Positions 6,694 through 12,616 of a stretch of DNA of 20,623 bases are shown here, piece by piece (positions within the stretch are counted from its first letter, which is position 1; every line of letters begins with the position of its first letter). Origin of the DNA: Christensenellaceae bacterium. GTDB taxonomy: Bacteria; Bacillota; Clostridia; Christensenellales; Aristaeellaceae. The DNA lies in the NCBI GenBank assembly GCA_020025205.1, contig JAHHSO010000030.1:1-20623 (forward strand), read 5' to 3'. The notes beneath the pieces are model-generated. The model was not told where the DNA came from and searched no databases. It saw nothing but the letters and a program-made list of their open reading frames with translations. The translations under genes and the position numbers were made by a program.

Positions 6694-7218
6694 ATGGCTA
6701 TTACGCTGGATACAATTGTGAATAAGGTGTTCAAGGTTGTCAAAAATGGTTACGACAACAACGAAGTAGAGGCTTTTCTTGACGAGATTCTCGAAGAGAT
6801 GGAGAATAGGGAAGCAGAAACCAACAGGCTCAAAGAGCAGGTTGCCAGCTTGACTGCTGATCTCAAACAGGCACGCGCGGCTCTGGCAGCTGCTCCGTCT
6901 GTTTCCGCGGCTCCGGTTCGCCCAACGCATTCTGTGCAGGAGGATCGCCATTCTGCGGAGAGCTTTGAGCTTGTTCTAAGCAAGGCAAAGGGCGCTTACG
7001 AAGAGATTGTCACCGCCGCCGATCAGCGCGCGGAGGAAATTGTTGCGGCTGCCAACAAGGAAGCATCGACCATCCGTGAGGATGCGCAGAACCAGATCAC
7101 CGATCTGACGGCTAAACTGGCCGATTTGCGCAGGCAGACATCCGATTACTATGATTCTGTCAAGAAGCTTATGGATGCGCAGAATGCGTCTTTGAATCAG
7201 ATCAAAAATCTGCTGTAA
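6694..7218 (+). CDS. divIVA: DivIVA-family cell pole/septum protein
   Basis: DivIVA proteins bind curved membrane at septa and poles and recruit partners for division or growth. This 174-residue protein starts with a DivIVA N-terminal domain (MAITLDTIVNKVFKVVKNGY, then DNNEVEAFLDEI up to about 37). A coiled coil (about 35-65), an Ala/Pro-rich linker (about 65-80) and a second helical coiled-coil region (about 88-174) follow. The Phe/Val-rich N-terminal loop fits membrane insertion. Start: AAAGGAG (6679-6685) lies 8 bases before the ATG. It is the last gene of the operon; a strong terminator begins 16 bases after the stop. Confidence 0.93.
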   Translation: MAITLDTIVNKVFKVVKNGYDNNEVEAFLDEILEEMENREAETNRLKEQVASLTADLKQARAALAAAPSVSAAPVRPTHSVQEDRHSAESFELVLSKAKGAYEEIVTAADQRAEEIVAAANKEASTIREDAQNQITDLTAKLADLRRQTSDYYDSVKKLMDAQNASLNQIKNLL

Positions 7219-7233
7219 TTGAGAAGCTTTCAG

Positions 7234-7268
7234 GGCAGGGGACAATCACCCTGCCTTTTCTTTTTCCT
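7234..7268 (+). terminator. Intrinsic terminator after divIVA
   Basis: A 7-bp GC-rich stem, GGCAGGG/CCCTGCC (7234-7240 with 7249-7255), has an 8-base loop and is followed by TTTTCTTTTT. It closes the long operon that begins at 1289. Confidence 0.92.
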
Positions 7269-7291
7269 GCCTGTTTTCTTGCGGGAAAAGC

Positions 7292-7322
7292 TGAATGTGT
7301 AAAGGGTTTTTCTGCCATGATA
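7292..7322 (+). promoter_or_regulatory. Tentative sporulation-type promoter upstream of DUF5665 gene
   Basis: TGAATG (7292-7297), an 18-base spacer and CATGATA (7316-7322) resemble the Bacillus sigma-G pattern TGAATA-N17/18-CATACTA. No good sigma-A promoter is visible between the divIVA terminator and this gene. The predicted start would fall at or just before the ribosome binding site, which is awkward, so this is a weak call. Confidence 0.25.
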
Positions 7323-7340
7323 AGGGCAGGAGGGCTCTGT

Positions 7341-7619
7341 ATGAAGCTGCATGAAGTTTTGATAAAGAGGATGGAGCACATCGTTGTGCGAATGGAACAG
7401 ATACAGCTGGATGCGTATCTGCGCTACGTGCACAATTGGAAGCGGCGTCTTTTTTCTGAATTTCTGAATGGCGTGATGCGCGGCATTGGTTTTTCCGTTG
7501 GCTTCACTGTGCTGGGGGCGCTGGTGATTGCTGTTTTGCGGCGTATTGCACTGGCTAATCTGCCGGTGATTGGCCGATTTCTGGCAGAACTGGTGCGTCT
7601 TGTAGAAAATAACCTATGA
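7341..7619 (+). CDS. DUF5665-like small membrane protein
   Basis: This 92-residue protein of unknown function resembles the DUF5665 family found in spore-forming Bacillota. The sequence shows an amphipathic, basic first half (about 1-40, with LIKRMEHIVVRMEQ). One membrane segment follows (about 45-68, IGFSVGFTVLGALVIAVLRRI), then a short tail with NLPVIGRFLAELVRLVE. I start it at 7341 because GGCAGGAGGG (7325-7334) sits 6 bases upstream; an in-frame ATG at 7317 lies before that site and is unlikely. Its stop overlaps the lspA start (ATGA), so the two are translationally coupled. Confidence 0.72.
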   Translation: MKLHEVLIKRMEHIVVRMEQIQLDAYLRYVHNWKRRLFSEFLNGVMRGIGFSVGFTVLGALVIAVLRRIALANLPVIGRFLAELVRLVENNL

Positions 7620-8101
7620 ATGGTATCAATATGAAGAAAAAATATCTGTTGTTCATATTTTTGACGGCGAGCGCAGATCTTCTGGTGAAGGCGTTTGTGC
7701 GACGTATCCCGGAAGGCACTGCCTTTTTCAGTATGCCGCCGGTCTTTGACTTTGTTCATACGAAAAATACGGGCGCGGCGTTCAGCATGTTTCACGGCAA
7801 TCCGATGCTCGTGACGGCGCTTTCCATGGCGATGCTGGGACTGATGCTCGTGGTGCTTTTGAAGGATGGCACGTTCAGCAGGAGGGCTTTAACGGCATTG
7901 GCGGTGACAATCGGCGGCGGAATGGGCAATCTTGTAGAAAGACTTTTTTTCGGCAGCGTGACGGATTACATTCGAATCTTGCTTTTTCGGTTTCCTGTCT
8001 TTAACCTTGCAGATATCTTTGTGACGCTCAGCGTGGCGTATATGATGATTCTGCTTTTGACCGGAAAACTGGAAGACAAGACGGAGGAGACACATGGATA
8101 A
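7616..8101 (+). CDS. lspA: Lipoprotein signal peptidase (signal peptidase II)
   Basis: LspA cleaves the signal peptide from prolipoproteins after lipid attachment, inside the membrane. This 161-residue protein has the expected four hydrophobic helices. It also has family motifs: D21..K25 in helix 1, KNTGAAFSMF (50-59), GGGMGNLVER (100-109), VTDYI and FNLADIFV. The two catalytic aspartates are D117 and D133. GNLVER replaces the more usual GNLIDR, a change outside the catalytic pair. The ATG at 7616 overlaps the preceding stop by four bases; an ATG five codons later (7631) is an alternative. Its end overlaps the rluD-type gene by eight bases. Confidence 0.94.
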   Translation: MNGINMKKKYLLFIFLTASADLLVKAFVRRIPEGTAFFSMPPVFDFVHTKNTGAAFSMFHGNPMLVTALSMAMLGLMLVVLLKDGTFSRRALTALAVTIGGGMGNLVERLFFGSVTDYIRILLFRFPVFNLADIFVTLSVAYMMILLLTGKLEDKTEETHG

Positions 8102-9005
8102 CATCATTGAATTGGCGGTTGAAGAGGCGGATGTCCGCCTGGACACCTATTTGCGGCAGCATACATCTTTTTCCCGCTCCAGAATTACTGCTTTGATGCT
8201 GGAAGGCGCGCTGAGCGTCAACGGTGAGGTGGAGACAAAAGCGGCAAGAAAGACGGAAGCGGGCATGTGCCTTCGCCTGACTGTGCCCGAGGCTAAGGCA
8301 GTTGAAATTGTTCCGCAGAATATTCCGCTGGATATTCTTTATCAGGACAGTGACATTGTCATTGTCAATAAGCCTTGCGGCATGGTGGTGCATCCGGCAG
8401 TTGGAAACGAGGACAGAACACTTGTGAATGCGCTGATGTATCACATTCACGATTTGTCCGGCATCGGCGGAGAAATGCGCCCTGGAATTGTACACAGGCT
8501 GGATAAGGATACATCTGGCTTGATTTTGATTGCGAAAAATGATCGGGCGCATGTGGCGCTGAGTGAGCAGTTTAAAGACCGTTCCATGGAAAAGCATTAT
8601 CGCGCTGTGGCGTTTGGGTCTTTTTCTGAGGAAAAAGGCCTGATTGAAGCCCCCATTGGCCGACATCCGACCAACAGGAAAAAAATGGCCATTGTACAAA
8701 GCGGTAAGCCTTCCAGTACAGAATGGCATGTATTGGAAAGGCTGCGCGGCGCAACGTATCTGGACGTTCACCTGCTGACCGGCAGAACACATCAGATTCG
8801 CGTGCATATGCAGTCCATTGGCCATCCGCTGCTGGGCGACACCATCTATGCGCCAAACATTAAGGTCGGCGTGCATGTGCCGCGGTTGATGCTTCACGCC
8901 TACAGCATGGCGTTTACCCATCCTGCGACCGGCGAGAGGCTTACGTTTGAAGCGCCGCTGTCTGATCAATTTGAACAAACGCTTCAGAAACTCCGGAACA
9001 ATTGA
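8094..9005 (+). CDS. rluD: RluA-family 23S rRNA pseudouridine synthase (RluD-like)
   Basis: This 303-residue enzyme converts uridine to pseudouridine in RNA, most likely in 23S rRNA. An N-terminal S4 RNA-binding domain (about 13-65) precedes the RluA catalytic domain. That domain carries NKPCGMVVHP (92-101), HRLDKDTSGL with catalytic Asp137, and LLTGRTHQIRVH. Length and domain order fit RluD/YlyB; the exact target uridines cannot be read from sequence. GGAGGAG (8083-8089) precedes the ATG, which lies inside the end of lspA. The lspA-rluD pairing is conserved in Bacillota. A terminator follows at 9014. Confidence 0.93.
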   Translation: MDNIIELAVEEADVRLDTYLRQHTSFSRSRITALMLEGALSVNGEVETKAARKTEAGMCLRLTVPEAKAVEIVPQNIPLDILYQDSDIVIVNKPCGMVVHPAVGNEDRTLVNALMYHIHDLSGIGGEMRPGIVHRLDKDTSGLILIAKNDRAHVALSEQFKDRSMEKHYRAVAFGSFSEEKGLIEAPIGRHPTNRKKMAIVQSGKPSSTEWHVLERLRGATYLDVHLLTGRTHQIRVHMQSIGHPLLGDTIYAPNIKVGVHVPRLMLHAYSMAFTHPATGERLTFEAPLSDQFEQTLQKLRNN

Positions 9006-9013
9006 GATTCGTT

Positions 9014-9036
9014 AACCGCCTTCGGGCGGTTTTTTT
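9014..9036 (+). terminator. Intrinsic terminator after rluD-type gene
   Basis: The stem AACCGCC/GGCGGTT closed by a TTCG tetraloop (9014-9031) is followed by seven T. It is a textbook rho-independent terminator nine bases after the stop codon. Confidence 0.95.
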
Positions 9037-9132
9037 GCATGTCAGGCTGAATGTGTGAAATTCACCTGCATTTGCCAGCATGATTTGGGCCGGAAAGAAG
9101 AACATTAAGACCGGCTCACAAGGAAACGGGGG

Positions 9133-9621
9133 ATGAGGATGGTTCGAATGAGTGTTCTTCGAAATCTTCCAGTGATCTGCGACCAGAAAAGGCTAGGCTT
9201 ATTGCAGAGCATCAGCTTGGACGAAGCGCAAAAAAGGGTTCGCGCGCTGATCGTTTCATGCGGAATGCGAAGCAAGCGCGTGGTTCTGCCGGAAGACGTT
9301 GTATCCATTGCAGACGGTTTTATTTTAGCCCGGCGTGCGCAAAAGTATAAGCGCACCATGGAAACGGCACCGTGGCCGTTTGTACGGGATACGACAGGGC
9401 TTCTATGCGGCTGTGTAACGGATTATGCCATTGACGAGAAAACGCTCACAGTCGATGCCATTGAAATCATGCCCGGCTATTGGCCAAACGAACGCAGGCA
9501 TCGCCTGTGGGCGTTTTCCTACGAATGCTCCGATTCGGAGGGACTCAGCGTGCCTTCCTGTCTGGGCAGTGAGCTGGATTTTTCAAGGGAGGGCTCAAAG
9601 CCATGCGTATGTCCACCATGA
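9133..9621 (+). CDS. PRC-barrel domain protein, YlmC/YmxH-like
   Basis: This 162-residue protein appears to hold two PRC-barrel-like beta domains, roughly residues 7-72 and 80-135. Its opening segment (LRNLPVICDQKRLGLLQSISLD) resembles YlmC/YmxH-family proteins, a family named as sporulation-associated in Bacillota. PRC barrels bind RNA or partner proteins; no enzymatic motif is seen. The C terminus carries C-V-C. Starts at 9133, 9139 and 9148 are all possible: AGGA at 9121-9124 suits the first and GAGGAT at 9135-9140 suits the third (157 residues). No clear sigma-A promoter is visible in the 96 bases upstream. The end overlaps the next small gene by 19 bases. Confidence 0.68.
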   Translation: MRMVRMSVLRNLPVICDQKRLGLLQSISLDEAQKRVRALIVSCGMRSKRVVLPEDVVSIADGFILARRAQKYKRTMETAPWPFVRDTTGLLCGCVTDYAIDEKTLTVDAIEIMPGYWPNERRHRLWAFSYECSDSEGLSVPSCLGSELDFSREGSKPCVCPP

Positions 9622-9764
9622 GGGGAATTGCTGCCGGCAGTTTTTTGGGGCTGACCGTCGGCGCAGGGCTGATGATGACGCCGCAAGGAAAGCGCATGAA
9701 GCGCGTACTGTCTAAGGGCGGCCCGCATCTGGTTAAACAGGTTGTAGACTGCTGGACAAGGTAA
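9603..9764 (+). CDS. Small membrane protein, YtxH-like, 53 residues
   Basis: This short gene overlaps the end of the PRC-barrel gene in another frame. A strong ribosome binding site AAGGGAGGG (9585-9593) lies 9 bases before its ATG. The peptide has one Gly-rich hydrophobic segment (about residues 8-25, IAAGSFLGLTVGAGLMM). A basic stretch, TPQGKRMKRVLSKGG, follows, and the peptide ends in CWTR. The pattern of GS-x-G-x-x-VG-xx-M-P plus basic tail resembles YtxH-type small membrane proteins. An intrinsic terminator begins 10 bases after the stop, as expected for the last gene of a unit. The function is unknown. Confidence 0.72.
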   Translation: MRMSTMRGIAAGSFLGLTVGAGLMMTPQGKRMKRVLSKGGPHLVKQVVDCWTR

Positions 9765-9773
9765 ATTCGGCAG

Positions 9774-9807
9774 GCCGCAGGGATTGTTTCCCCTGCGGCT
9801 TTTTTTA
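9774..9807 (+). terminator. Intrinsic terminator between small ORF and AI-2E gene
   Basis: A perfect 9-bp stem, GCCGCAGGG/CCCTGCGGC (9774-9782 with 9791-9799), is followed by seven T. The T tract ends only a few bases before the ribosome binding site of the next gene, with no room for a promoter between. Confidence 0.93.
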
Positions 9808-9823
9808 ATAGAGGAGGAAGAAT

Positions 9824-10846
9824 GTGAAAAATCGAGAAAGAAAGGTGTTTCTGGCGGCGGTGCTTCTTAGCATCGGTGTGTTCTGCTATCGCCATTTTGG
9901 AACGCTGATGGATATTCTGTCCGTGTTTGTCTATGCAGCTGCGTTTACACTTTTTCTTTCGCCGCTGTGCGCACGGCTGGAGAAACATGGCATGAAGCCG
10001 AAGACGGCAGCGGCTGTATGTATGCTGGTCTTTGCCTGCGGGGTGATTTTGCTGCTGGCAGCATTTATTCCATATCTTCTGACACAGACGGTGGATCTCG
10101 TTCGGCGCATCATGCCTACGCTGGGCGAAATTATGCAGCAGGGCGGAGAACTGCTTGCGCGCCTGGGCATTCAGTTCACAACACAAAAAGGATTTACAGA
10201 CAAAATCGCCTCCGGCATGTCCCATGCAACGGCTGTTGTTGCGCGGGGAAGCATGGCATTTGCTGCACAGGCTGGAAGGATTATCTTTGCGCTGGTTATT
10301 ACGTATTATCTGCTCTGTGAACGCACGCGTGTGGGGAACTACCTGCTGCTGCTGATTCCACTGCGCTGGCGCACAACGTTTCTGACAGCCATGATGGGCT
10401 GCAAGAATGCAGTTTTAAACTATGCTTCCGGCGTCTTGAAAACAAGCCTTTTTGTGGGATTAGCCACGTTTGCTGGACTTTTGCTGCTGAGGGTGCAGGA
10501 TGCGTTTTTGCTGGGGATTTTTATGGGCCTGTTTGAAATTCTTCCATACATCGGCCCGGTGCTGGCGGCGGTGCCCATACTGTTGTCCACGCTGAGTCAG
10601 GGGCTGCTGCCGGCGGCGCTGGCCATAGGCGTTGTTGTGGTTGTTCAGCAGATCGAAGGCAATTTCATCAGCCCGTATTTTACTGCTGTCAGCACGTCTA
10701 TTCACCCGCTGACGGCACTTGTGAGTGTGTTTGTGATGGGCAGTTTGATGGGGCTTTGGGGCATTTTGCTGGCGGTTCCGCTCGTTGTGACGGCAAGAAG
10801 TCTTTTCTGGTCGATCAGACAGGCGGAAAATATGATTAAACCATAA
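9824..10846 (+). CDS. AI-2E family transporter (permease)
   Basis: This 340-residue polytopic membrane protein is of the AI-2E/YdiK/PerM family. The segments FEILPYIGPVLAAVP, QQIEGNFISPYFTA, and HPLTALVSVFVMGSLMGLWGILLAVPLV are characteristic. About seven to eight hydrophobic helices are visible, with a soluble segment after helix 3. Family members have been linked to AI-2 export or to ion/antiporter activity; the substrate here is unknown. The start is GTG 9824 with GAGGAGG (9811-9817) 6 bases upstream; an ATG at 9822 is closed at once by TGA. A strong terminator sits immediately upstream, so expression must come from read-through or an unseen promoter. Confidence 0.9.
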   Translation: MKNRERKVFLAAVLLSIGVFCYRHFGTLMDILSVFVYAAAFTLFLSPLCARLEKHGMKPKTAAAVCMLVFACGVILLLAAFIPYLLTQTVDLVRRIMPTLGEIMQQGGELLARLGIQFTTQKGFTDKIASGMSHATAVVARGSMAFAAQAGRIIFALVITYYLLCERTRVGNYLLLLIPLRWRTTFLTAMMGCKNAVLNYASGVLKTSLFVGLATFAGLLLLRVQDAFLLGIFMGLFEILPYIGPVLAAVPILLSTLSQGLLPAALAIGVVVVVQQIEGNFISPYFTAVSTSIHPLTALVSVFVMGSLMGLWGILLAVPLVVTARSLFWSIRQAENMIKP

Positions 10847-10853
10847 TGAAACA

Positions 10854-10882
10854 TTGAAACCGGCTGGAAGATCGTGTATAAT
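10854..10882 (+). promoter_or_regulatory. Sigma-A promoter of ireB operon
   Basis: TTGAAA (10854-10859), a 17-base spacer and a perfect TATAAT (10877-10882) form a strong housekeeping promoter. The start would be near 10889, about 24 bases before the ireB ATG. Confidence 0.92.
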
Positions 10883-10912
10883 GAGGGCATGTCGAAATCA
10901 GGGGGGATTTGC

Positions 10913-11173
10913 ATGATCGATTCAGATCTGGGAACACAGCATTTTAAAACCATCAGCGAAAATCCGCAGGATGCACAGACCATTCTTTTGTGTGTTTATC
11001 ATGCGCTCTCTGCTAAAGGGTATGACCCCATCACGCAGATTGTGGGTTATTTGCTCAGCGGTGATCCGACGTATATTACCAGTTACCAGAACGCACGCTC
11101 ACTCATTTGCCGCATTGACCGCGACGAACTTCTGGAAGAGCTGGTGCAGTTCTATCTGTCTAAAAACATGTAA
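10913..11173 (+). CDS. ireB: IreB family regulatory phosphoprotein
   Basis: This 86-residue protein belongs to the UPF0297/IreB family (DUF965). The core ALSAKGYDPITQIVGYLLSGDPTYITSYQNAR is almost diagnostic. In Enterococcus, IreB is phosphorylated on N-terminal threonines by the Ser/Thr kinase IreK and lowers cephalosporin resistance; whether that holds here is unknown. A threonine is present at position 8. I start at ATG 10913 because GGGGGGA (10901-10907) sits just upstream; the in-frame ATG codons at 10874 and 10889 overlap the promoter or its start site. It is the first gene of ireB-ruvX-DUF1292, an order conserved in Bacillota, usually with alaS before it. Confidence 0.93.
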   Translation: MIDSDLGTQHFKTISENPQDAQTILLCVYHALSAKGYDPITQIVGYLLSGDPTYITSYQNARSLICRIDRDELLEELVQFYLSKNM

Positions 11174-11184
11174 GAGGATAAATG

Positions 11185-11883
11185 ATGAACAAAAGGATTG
11201 TCGCGCTGGATGTCGGAGATCGCCGCATTGGCATTGCTGTGAGCGATGCGCTGGGTATTACGGCACAGCCGGTTGAAACATACACGCGTGTGGGCTATGG
11301 CCCGGATGTGCGCCGCATCGCAGAAATCGCTAAACAGTACGACACAAAGTGTATTCTTTGCGGACTGCCGCGCAATATGGACGGCAGCGAGGGATTCCAG
11401 ACGGAAAAAGTGCGCCAGCTTGCTGAAAAAATCGAAGAAGCAGGTCTTGAAGTCTCGTTTTATGATGAGCGCATGACTACGGTTCTGGCTGAGAGCGCGC
11501 TGCTGGAAGGCAATGTCAGCCGCGCAAACCGCAAGAAAAAGGTGGACATGGTGGCGGCTGTCATGATTTTGCAGAGCTATCTGGATGCGCAGGCGGCTGA
11601 AAAGAGCAAGGCCGAGGATGAGGAAGAAGACGAGGACGATGGCGTACTCGAAATGGAAGATGAAGATGGCAATGTCATTCAATTTCTGCTGAGTGCGGAA
11701 ATTGAATATGAAGGCAGAGCGTATGTGCTGCTGACCAGCACACAGGACTGCGGAGAAATCGAGCAAGATGAGAGCTTTATCATGCTCAAAACAGAGGATG
11801 AAGCCGGGGAGCCGTGCTATCAGTCGCTGGACGACGAGGCGCTCATTGAAGCTGTGTATGCGGCGTATCTTGCTGAGAATTGA
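11185..11883 (+). CDS. ruvX: RuvX (YqgF) nuclease fused to a DUF1292 domain
   Basis: This 232-residue protein has two parts. Residues 1-137 are RuvX/YqgF, an RNase H-fold nuclease tied to Holliday-junction resolution and rRNA processing. It carries ALDVGDRRIGIAVSD with D9, YDERMTT with E95, and KKKVDMVAA with D121, so the acidic catalytic set is complete. An acidic linker (about 138-160) then leads to a DUF1292/YrzB-like domain (about 155-228: MEDEDGNVIQF, IEYEGRAYVLL, DEALIEAVYAAYL). In most Bacillota these are two adjacent genes. The ATG at 11185 is 7 bases after AAGAGG (11172-11177); an ATG one codon earlier is possible. The ireB stop is within the same ribosome binding site. Confidence 0.9.
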   Translation: MNKRIVALDVGDRRIGIAVSDALGITAQPVETYTRVGYGPDVRRIAEIAKQYDTKCILCGLPRNMDGSEGFQTEKVRQLAEKIEEAGLEVSFYDERMTTVLAESALLEGNVSRANRKKKVDMVAAVMILQSYLDAQAAEKSKAEDEEEDEDDGVLEMEDEDGNVIQFLLSAEIEYEGRAYVLLTSTQDCGEIEQDESFIMLKTEDEAGEPCYQSLDDEALIEAVYAAYLAEN

Positions 11884-11903
11884 TTGATCGGGAAGGATAA
11901 CAT

Positions 11904-12281
11904 ATGACCAATCCATTTGAAACAGAAGAAGAGTGGGTCGAAGTTGCAGACGAGACGGGCGAAAAAGCTGCGATGCGTTTTCTGGGGACGGTTGACCTGG
12001 TGGGAAAGCATTATTTAATCCTTGCGGCAGTTCATCAGAAAGAGAACGGCGACGATGAAACGGGAATTTTGCTTGTTCGCCAGGACATGACGCCGGACGG
12101 CGCCGTAGAGTATGTGCTCACAAGCGACGCCAAAGAAATCGAGCAGGTGGTTGGCCGTTTTATCATGGATGAAATGCACGAGGCAATGGGAGAAGCGGAA
12201 AACGAAGAAGAACTTCTTTGCGGAGAAAAGCATGCACCGGGCGAATTCTGCTTCTGCGGAAATCCAGATTATTTGCAGTAA
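11904..12281 (+). CDS. DUF1292-like protein with Cys/His tail
   Basis: This 125-residue acidic protein resembles DUF1292 (YrzB-like): a short acidic start, FLGTVDLVGKHYLILAAV in place of the usual EYEGKEYVLL strand pair, and VLTSDAKEIEQVVGRF. It is therefore a probable paralogue of the domain fused to RuvX just upstream. The C terminus adds about 22 residues with C106, H110, C116 and C118 (CGEKH...FCFCG), which could bind a metal such as zinc. The function is unknown. It starts 20 bases after ruvX with GGAAGGA (11890-11896) 7 bases upstream and ends the ireB operon. Confidence 0.72.
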   Translation: MTNPFETEEEWVEVADETGEKAAMRFLGTVDLVGKHYLILAAVHQKENGDDETGILLVRQDMTPDGAVEYVLTSDAKEIEQVVGRFIMDEMHEAMGEAENEEELLCGEKHAPGEFCFCGNPDYLQ

Positions 12282-12296
12282 AATTGCATCTTGCAG

Positions 12297-12321
12297 GAGA
12301 AAATGGCGTTTTCTCTTGCTT
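12297..12321 (+). terminator. Weak terminator-like hairpin after DUF1292 gene
   Basis: The perfect inverted repeat GAGAAAA-TGGCG-TTTTCTC (12297-12315) is followed by TTGCTTT. The stem is A/T-rich and the tail is interrupted. It may end the ireB transcript, but it also overlaps the -35 element of the pheS promoter. Confidence 0.35.
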
Positions 12322-12344
12322 TCCCATGAGCAATCATGTATAAT
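12316..12344 (+). promoter_or_regulatory. Sigma-A promoter of pheST T-box transcript
   Basis: TTGCTT (12316-12321), a 17-base spacer and a perfect TATAAT (12339-12344) lie directly before the T-box leader. Transcription should start near 12351. Confidence 0.88.
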
Positions 12345-12350
12345 GAATCA

Positions 12351-12595
12351 AAAGGCTGAGAATGAGACAATGCCCGCAGCATAGCGGCCTGCTAGAGAGG
12401 ATGGATCGAGGCTGAAAGTCCGTCCAAGGCTGTTTACGGGAAATTCACTCAGGAGCTGCTCCGCTGACAGGTAGGCGGAGACGGTATGACCCGTTATCGT
12501 ATCAGAGGTCTTCTGCGCAGAGCGCATGAGATAAAATTGGGTGGTACCACGAGAAATGCAGTCTCGTCCCTTTGAGGACGGGGCTTTTTTCTTTT
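12351..12595 (+). ncRNA. T-box leader, phenylalanine specifier
   Basis: The leader carries the T-box motif TGGGTGGTACCACG (12538-12551) and an intrinsic terminator. In Stem I, CTGAG pairs with CTCAG and CCCG with CGGG. The internal loop between them presents UUC (12444-12446) followed by the usual purine A, exactly the specifier position. UUC encodes Phe, matching pheS directly downstream. A Stem III hairpin TGCGC-AGA-GCGCA lies at 12514-12526. Uncharged tRNA-Phe should pair with the UUC and the T-box bulge, favour the antiterminator and switch on the operon; charged tRNA leaves the terminator. Confidence 0.95.
12561..12595 (+). terminator. T-box regulated terminator before pheS
   Basis: A 9-bp stem (12561-12569 with 12576-12584, including two G-U pairs, six-base loop) is followed by TTTTTTCTTTT. 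Its left arm can instead pair with the segment after the T-box motif (CGAGA with TCTCG), giving the expected antiterminator alternative. Confidence 0.92.
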
Positions 12596-12616
12596 GATAA
12601 AAGGAGGATTCGAAAT

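Noticed and set aside
12303..12329. Eight-codon open frame after AGGAGA ahead of the pheS promoter
   Set aside because: Spacing to the ribosome binding site is too short and it overlaps a hairpin and the -35 element.
12572..12616. Upstream extension of pheS starting at TTG 12572
   Set aside because: It would begin inside the T-box terminator; the ATG at 12617 has a strong AAGGAGG.
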